A stretch of 32,933 nucleotides of DNA, taken from the NCBI GenBank assembly GCA_020633515.1, contig JACKDM010000055.1, forward strand, positions 1 through 32,933. The letters are read 5' to 3'. Below are positions 28,830 through 32,933 of this stretch, piece by piece (positions within the stretch are counted from its first letter, which is position 1; each line of letters opens with the position of its first letter). Position numbers and translations under genes: made by a program. The stretch is from Myxococcales bacterium. Its GTDB lineage: Bacteria; Myxococcota; Bradymonadia; UBA7976; UBA1532. The notes beneath the pieces were generated by a model, which saw only the letters and a program-made list of their open reading frames with translations, was not told where the DNA came from and did not search any database.

Positions 28830-29522
28830 TCAGTGCCCCTTCCTGCCGCCGGCCTGATCCCCCCACAGCTCCACGAGCCGCGCGTCACGGCCGCAGCCGA
28901 GGCGGTAGCGGTGATAGTGCTGCGGCTCCTTCTGATAGAAGTCCTGGTGGTACTCCTCGGCCCGGTAGAACGGCGTCGCCGGCTTGATCTCGGTGACGAT
29001 GGGACCCGGCAGCCGACCGCTCGCTTCGAGCTGCTTCCGGCTCGCTTCGGCGAGGCGCGCCTGCTCGGCGTCGTGGGTGTAGATCCCGGTGCGGTACATC
29101 GGCCCGCGGTCGCAGAACTGGCCGTTCTTCTGGGTGGGATCGATGTTGTGCCAGAAGTGTTCGAGCAGCGCCTCGTAGCTCACCTTCGTGGGATCGTAGA
29201 CGATGCGGATCCCTTCGGTGTGGCCGGTGGTGCCGCTGCCGACCTGCTTGTAGGTCGGGTGAGGCACCGTGCCGTCGGTGTAGCCGCTGATCGTCGCGGT
29301 GACGCCGTCGATCTTGTCGAACGGCGCCTCCATGCACCAGAAGCAGCCGCCGGCGAAGGTGGCGATCGCCATGCCTTCGGGGGCGGTGTCGGGCTCCTGC
29401 GCGGTGCCTTGGTGGGATCCGGCGATGGGTTGGCTCGCGGGCGCCTGACCGTTGGCGTTGTGGCAGGCGGTCAGGGCGCCGGCGAGGGTGAGGGCGAGGG
29501 CGAGCGCGCTGCGGGTCGACAT
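28830..29522 (-). CDS. msrA: Peptide-methionine (S)-S-oxide reductase MsrA, lipoprotein form
   Basis: MsrA repairs oxidised methionine (S-sulfoxide) in proteins. The catalytic motif is AGGCFWCMEAPF (Cys60). The family core is intact: GVTATISGYTDGTVPHPTYKQVGSGTTGHTEGIRIVYDPTKVSYEALLEHFWHNIDP, GQFCDRGPMYRTGIY, and TPFYRAEEYHQDFY. A Cys near the C-terminus (RLGCGRD) may act as the resolving Cys. Unlike cytoplasmic MsrA, this one begins with a lipoprotein signal peptide (lipobox GALTAC, Cys20) and a 30-residue linker, so it is placed at the membrane outside the cytoplasm. The ATG at 29522 is set by a strong AGGAGG upstream. The mscS stop is 55 bp upstream on the same strand. Confidence 0.95.
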   Translation of the reverse strand: MSTRSALALALTLAGALTACHNANGQAPASQPIAGSHQGTAQEPDTAPEGMAIATFAGGCFWCMEAPFDKIDGVTATISGYTDGTVPHPTYKQVGSGTTGHTEGIRIVYDPTKVSYEALLEHFWHNIDPTQKNGQFCDRGPMYRTGIYTHDAEQARLAEASRKQLEASGRLPGPIVTEIKPATPFYRAEEYHQDFYQKEPQHYHRYRLGCGRDARLVELWGDQAGGRKGH

Positions 29523-29577
29523 GGGACCTCCTCTCCGAGGGGCGATGCGCGAGGAGGTACGGGGGTCGCCGCCGCTG

Positions 29578-30417
29578 TTACGCCTCGGTGATGATCGCCG
29601 GGGCCTCGGGCGCGGCGTCGGGCGCCTTGGCCGGGCGGGGCAGGTGCACGTCCATCTGCGGGAAGGGGATGCCGATGCCGGCGCCGTCGAGCGCGTTCTT
29701 GATCTCGCGGATGAGCGCCTGCCGGGTCGCGCCGAAGTCCGAACCATTGGCCCACAGCCGCACCACCCAGTTGACCGAGCTGTCGGCGAAGGCGTCGAGC
29801 CAGATCTGCGGCGCCGGATCGGCGAGGCCGCCGGGGGTCGCGCGGGCCGCCTCTTCGAGCACCGCGCGGGTGCGGTCGATGTCGGCGTCGTAGCTGACGC
29901 CGACCGGGATGTCGATGCGGCGCCGCGGGTGGAAGGTGACGTTCTCGATGTTGCCGCCGAAGACGTTCTTGTTCTGCACGATGATGCGGCGGTTGTCGGG
30001 CGTGTTGAGCAGGGTCGTGAAGAGGCCGACCTCGACGACGGTGCCGGTCTCGCCGCCGACGCGCACGAAGTCGCCGACCTTGAAGGGCCGCAGCGCGAGC
30101 AACAGGATCCCGGCCGCGAGGCTGCCGAGCACGCCCTGGCAGGCGAGGCCGATCGCGATGCCGGCCGCGCCGAGCACGGCGGCGAAGCTGGTGGTGCGGA
30201 TCCCGACCGTGCCGAGCGCGGCGAGAACGACGAGGGTGATGAGCGCCCAGCGCAGCAGGCTCGCGGTGAAGCGGATGAGCATCACGTCGATCTTCATGCG
30301 GGTGAGCGCGCGCTCGGCGAGCGACTCGGCCTTGCGGGCGCCCCACCAGCCGACGATGAGGAAGAGGAGGGCGACGACGATGCGCGTGATCCACGATTCG
30401 AAGACGAGCTCGGGCAT
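29578..30417 (-). CDS. MscS-family mechanosensitive ion channel
   Basis: A 279-residue channel of the small-conductance type that opens on membrane stretch and protects against osmotic downshock. It has three transmembrane helices: about 9-25, 60-78, and the pore helix 83-115 with the Gly/Ala pattern FAAVLGAAGIAIGLACQGVLGSLAAGILLL. The beta domain follows (RPFKVGDFVRVGGETGTVVEVGLFTTLLNTPDNRRIIVQNKNVFGGNIENVTFHP), then the C-terminal alpha/beta cage (RRIDIPVGVSYDADIDRTRAVL, PFPQMDVHLP). The length is close to E. coli MscS (286). GGAG precedes the ATG. It lies just upstream of msrA on the same strand, and the two may share a transcript as envelope stress genes. Confidence 0.94.
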   Translation of the reverse strand: MPELVFESWITRIVVALLFLIVGWWGARKAESLAERALTRMKIDVMLIRFTASLLRWALITLVVLAALGTVGIRTTSFAAVLGAAGIAIGLACQGVLGSLAAGILLLALRPFKVGDFVRVGGETGTVVEVGLFTTLLNTPDNRRIIVQNKNVFGGNIENVTFHPRRRIDIPVGVSYDADIDRTRAVLEEAARATPGGLADPAPQIWLDAFADSSVNWVVRLWANGSDFGATRQALIREIKNALDGAGIGIPFPQMDVHLPRPAKAPDAAPEAPAIITEA

Positions 30418-30525
30418 GGGTTCTCCGTGTTGTGTACGTGGGCGCGCCCGGGGGCGCGATGGCTCTCTCAGATGGGAGGGATGTCCGAGCGTCGCTGCGG
30501 TCGCGTTTGCAACCGTCTGTGACGG

Positions 30526-31539
30526 TCAAGGCGCCGCGAGGCAGCGCTCGTAGGGCCGGGCGGCGCAGGCGCCGCGGTCGAGGTGGGCCTCGATGCACTC
30601 GATGTCATAGGCCGCCGGATCGCGCGGGCACTGCTCGGGGCAGGCGGGGTCGCGGCCACACGCGGCGAGGGTCGCGCAGGCGTAGTCGCAGCCATCCTGC
30701 CGGCTCGGGGCGCGGCTCGCGCACTCGATGAAGCCGATGAGATCACACGGACCGGTCGTGTGGGTCTCGGCGCAGCGCTCGAGGAAGCGCCGCTCCGGGC
30801 CGGGCTCGGCGTCGCATTCGAGCGCGCAGTCGGGGCTCTGCGGGAAGTCGCACGCGGCGAAGGCGTCGCAGGCCGAGGTGCAGCGCGGATCGATCGGCGG
30901 CGGGAGGCCGGCTTCGCAGCGGAGGTAGCCATCGGCGTGGCAGCGATCGGCGGCGAGGTGGCTGTCATGGCAGGCGTCGATCAGCTCGGGATCGGCGCCG
31001 CGGTCGCGGCAGGCGGGGCGGCAGGCGGCGTCGGCCGCCGGATCGGGCGCCGGGCGGCAGGCGGCGAGGGTGGCGCAGAGTCGATGGCAGGCGCGGGTGA
31101 GGGGGTCGACGTCGGGGCCGAGGTCGGGGCCGAGGTCGGGCGCGGGGCCGAGGTCGTCGGGGCCGACGTCGGCGTCGGGCAGCTCGGCGTCGAGGCCGAC
31201 GTCGGCGTCGGGCAGCTCGGCGTCGAGGCCGAAGTCTTCGAAGCCACCGTCTCCGGGGCCGAAGTCTCCGGGGCTCGCGTCGAGCGATGCGTCGGCCACG
31301 GCGTTCATGTCGGGCGCCCCCGCGTCGACGGGCGGCGGGAAGGCGTCGGCCTCGACGCCGGCGTCGACCGCGGCGCCCTGGTCGGGGTGGCCGGCGTCGT
31401 TGATCGGCATGCCGCCCTGGTCCACGTCGCCGTGACCGGGATCCGGCTCGCTGGTGAAGCCGCAGCCGTGGGCGACGAGCAGCGCGAGGGCGAGGGTGAG
31501 GCACCGGAAGTGACGGTGCCTGAAGCGGTGGGCGTTCAC
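30526..31539 (-). CDS. Lipoprotein with three Cys-rich modules after an Asp/Pro linker
   Basis: A 337-residue protein not matching any family I know. It starts at GTG 31539 (GGAGG 8 bases upstream), overlapping the RDD gene's stop by 4 bp. The signal peptide ends in LLVAHGC (Cys26). Residues about 27-150 are an Asp/Pro/Gly-rich linker with an 11-residue tandem repeat (GLDAELPDADV). The rest holds three related modules of about 55-60 residues, each opening with CxxxCxxxxxC (CHRLCATLAAC, CTSACDAFAAC, CDYACATLAAC) and each ending in a D/E-x-C...GxxxC-type segment (LRCEAG, FIECASR, ERCLAA). The even number of Cys per module suggests disulfides outside the cytoplasm. The context (SpoIIM and RDD) is membrane related. 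Confidence 0.82.
   Translation of the reverse strand: MNAHRFRHRHFRCLTLALALLVAHGCGFTSEPDPGHGDVDQGGMPINDAGHPDQGAAVDAGVEADAFPPPVDAGAPDMNAVADASLDASPGDFGPGDGGFEDFGLDAELPDADVGLDAELPDADVGPDDLGPAPDLGPDLGPDVDPLTRACHRLCATLAACRPAPDPAADAACRPACRDRGADPELIDACHDSHLAADRCHADGYLRCEAGLPPPIDPRCTSACDAFAACDFPQSPDCALECDAEPGPERRFLERCAETHTTGPCDLIGFIECASRAPSRQDGCDYACATLAACGRDPACPEQCPRDPAAYDIECIEAHLDRGACAARPYERCLAAP
31165..31230 (-). repeat. Two tandem 33-bp repeats in the lipoprotein linker
   Basis: The 33-bp unit at 31165-31197 is repeated without change at 31198-31230. It keeps the reading frame and doubles the 11-residue peptide GLDAELPDADV. A recent slip or unequal crossing-over event would explain the identity. 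Confidence 0.85.
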
Positions 31540-32402
31540 GGGGACCTCCGAGGGGTAGCGCGGTGCGCGGCGCGGGCGGCGTCCTTGTCTTCGTGGCGGC
31601 GCCCGAAGAGCAGCCCGCGCTCGAGCCCGGCGCGCTGAGCGGCGTAGAAGTCGCGCAGGAAGCGGTGCGGCTCGACCGGCGACTCCGCCGGCCAGCCGAT
31701 CCGGTTGCAGATCTTGTCGGTGATCAGCCGCAGCGTCGCCGGATCGACGTCGCCGCGGCGCAGCACGTCTTCGAGCACCTGCAGCTCCCGGTTGCCATAG
31801 TGGCGGAGCTGGTCGGGCGTGAAGCTATAGGCCGCGCTCGCCGACGAACGCACCAGCTCCGGCAGCAGCGCGACCCGCGGCACCGCCACGACCCGGGTCC
31901 CCGCGATCAGATCGCCGAGCCGCAGCCGGTCGCGGGTCAGCAAGGGCAAGAGCAGGAAGCCGAGCATCCAGCCCGTCGTCAGCAGCGTGATCCAGCCGTC
32001 GGCGTCGGGCACGAGCAGCTCGGGCGCGAACGCCGCGACGAGCGGCAGGAACAGCTCCAGCTCGCGGGTGAGGTTGCGCGCGATGATCGCCTGCGCGGTG
32101 AGCGGGCCGCCGCGCGCGTCGATGACCCGCAGCCCGAGCCGCTGCTTGCCGGGGGTGCGCCCGCGGCGGCGCCACTCGAAGAGCGTGAAGTAGAAGGTGC
32201 GGGTGACGAACGCGACGAGCAGCGCGATGGCGAGCGCGATATCACCGCCGCCGAGGTGCCACGCGACGACGATCGGCGCGAGGGTGATCAGCCCGATGAG
32301 GCAGAGGTCGACGAGGAACGCCGAGAGCCGGTCGCCGAGGTTGGCGCGGCGGAACGCGAGGGGCACCCCCTCGGGCGTGGTGATGGTGTGCCAGGCGCTC
32401 AT
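31536..32402 (-). CDS. RDD-family membrane protein
   Basis: A 288-residue protein. The RDD domain (about 15-180) is recognised by its motifs: [23 protein letters not shown] (the first helix carries the Arg and Asp), [36 protein letters not shown], and [22 protein letters not shown]. There are about four hydrophobic helices. The last 100 residues are a soluble, charged helical region ([33 protein letters not shown]), longer than in minimal RDD proteins. The function of RDD proteins is mostly unknown; some are ion antiporters. The start overlaps the SpoIIM gene stop (ATGA), and its own stop overlaps the next lipoprotein start, so all three are translationally coupled. Confidence 0.92.
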   Translation of the reverse strand: MSAWHTITTPEGVPLAFRRANLGDRLSAFLVDLCLIGLITLAPIVVAWHLGGGDIALAIALLVAFVTRTFYFTLFEWRRRGRTPGKQRLGLRVIDARGGPLTAQAIIARNLTRELELFLPLVAAFAPELLVPDADGWITLLTTGWMLGFLLLPLLTRDRLRLGDLIAGTRVVAVPRVALLPELVRSSASAAYSFTPDQLRHYGNRELQVLEDVLRRGDVDPATLRLITDKICNRIGWPAESPVEPHRFLRDFYAAQRAGLERGLLFGRRHEDKDAARAAHRATPRRSP

Positions 32403-32933
32403 CTCTCGCCCTCACCCGTCGGCCCGGCCTGTGGGATCTGACGCGGGTCGAGCTCGCGACCGACCAGGGTGAGGTAGCCGGCGAGCGCGAGCGCCGTGAC
32501 CGCGGCGAGGGTGTAGCGGGCGGTCACGTCCTGCACGAGCTGGCGGAAGAGGCCCTCGATGATCGCCGCGATGAAGAACATCACCACCGCCCCCATGACC
32601 ACCCCCGCCGCCCGCCGGCCCTCGGCGACGAGGCTCTCGGCGCGGGAGAGCCGCCCGGGGAACAGCAACGCCCGCGCGAGCGCGAGCCCGGCCCCGCCAC
32701 ACACCACCACCGCCGACAGCTCGGTCACGCCATGTGGCAACAGCCAGCCCCACAGGTCGAGGCTCAGCCCGCGCGCGTGATAGAGCCCGGCGAAGGCGCC
32801 GAGCAGCAGCCCGTTGTGCAGCATCAGGTACAGCGTCGGCAGCCCGAGCACCACCCCGAGCCCGAACGCGAGGATCCCGATCCGCGCGTTGTGGCCGAAG
32901 AGGAACGAAGCGAACGTGAACAGCGCGTCCTCG
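32399..32933 (-). CDS. SpoIIM/DUF95-family membrane protein, 5' truncated by window end
   Basis: The reading frame is open to base 32933, so the N-terminal part lies outside; the GTG at 32854 is internal. The visible 177 residues carry the SpoIIM/DUF95 signature: [48 protein letters not shown]. Further helices follow ([64 protein letters not shown]). In many bacteria such proteins are encoded with RDD, DUF58 and MoxR ATPase genes, which may lie beyond the window (inference). It is the first visible gene of the three-gene overlapped operon. Confidence 0.9.
   Translation of the reverse strand, partial: EDALFTFASFLFGHNARIGILAFGLGVVLGLPTLYLMLHNGLLLGAFAGLYHARGLSLDLWGWLLPHGVTELSAVVVCGGAGLALARALLFPGRLSRAESLVAEGRRAAGVVMGAVVMFFIAAIIEGLFRQLVQDVTARYTLAAVTALALAGYLTLVGRELDPRQIPQAGPTGEGER

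Overview
The window is very GC-rich DNA (roughly three quarters G+C by eye) from a Gram-negative bacterium. It carries many lipoprotein signal peptides, outer-surface proteins with Cys-rich repeats and Asp/Pro/Met linkers, a Ser/Thr kinase-ATPase and a hybrid histidine kinase. This fits Myxococcota (a myxobacterium or close relative such as the Polyangia or Nannocystis groups). The call rests on gene content and style only; no rRNA, tRNA or other marker fixes the genus. I see no CRISPR array, insertion sequence, phage gene or integration site.

Layout. 1-3118 (+): the 3' end of a TPR/DUF2135 protein, an exported extradiol-dioxygenase-family protein and a PAP2-like membrane protein. 3215-7846 (+): a 1543-residue surface lipoprotein with Cys-rich repeats, about 12 kelch motifs and a C-terminal SRCR domain. 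7854-8573 (-): aat (leucyl/phenylalanyl-tRNA-protein transferase). 8810-11567 (+): a lipoprotein gene broken by a ladder of same-direction frameshifts. 11660-13421 (+): a lipoprotein with a His/Lys tail and a double GNAT acetyltransferase. 13557-17962 (+): an RND efflux adaptor and permease overlapping by 4 bp, with no outer-membrane factor gene here. 17972-18331 (-): a GFA-family zinc protein. 18472-21859 (+): a Ser/Thr kinase-AAA-TPR regulator broken near two long C runs. 22028-23859 (+): a CBS protein and an ion-transporter (NhaD/ArsB type) pair. 23921-26447 (+): a sulfotransferase-fold protein and a hybrid histidine kinase. 26627-28799 (+): a secreted protein and a pectinacetylesterase/Notum-family lipoprotein. 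28830-32933 (-): lipoprotein MsrA, an MscS channel, and a tightly overlapped SpoIIM-RDD-lipoprotein operon running off the window.

Most genes look like envelope, stress and signalling functions rather than one pathway. Clear functional units are the RND pair, the CBS/transporter pair and the SpoIIM-RDD-lipoprotein operon.

The most unusual signals are: (1) a dispersed palindromic word, ATGNCAT, seen about 31 times where base composition predicts about one, often made by otherwise rare codons such as TAT, AAT, GAT or NCA; (2) a eukaryote-like SRCR domain with less GC-biased codons at the end of the kelch lipoprotein; (3) the frameshift ladder at 8810-11567, which looks like systematic loss of single bases in the sequence record.
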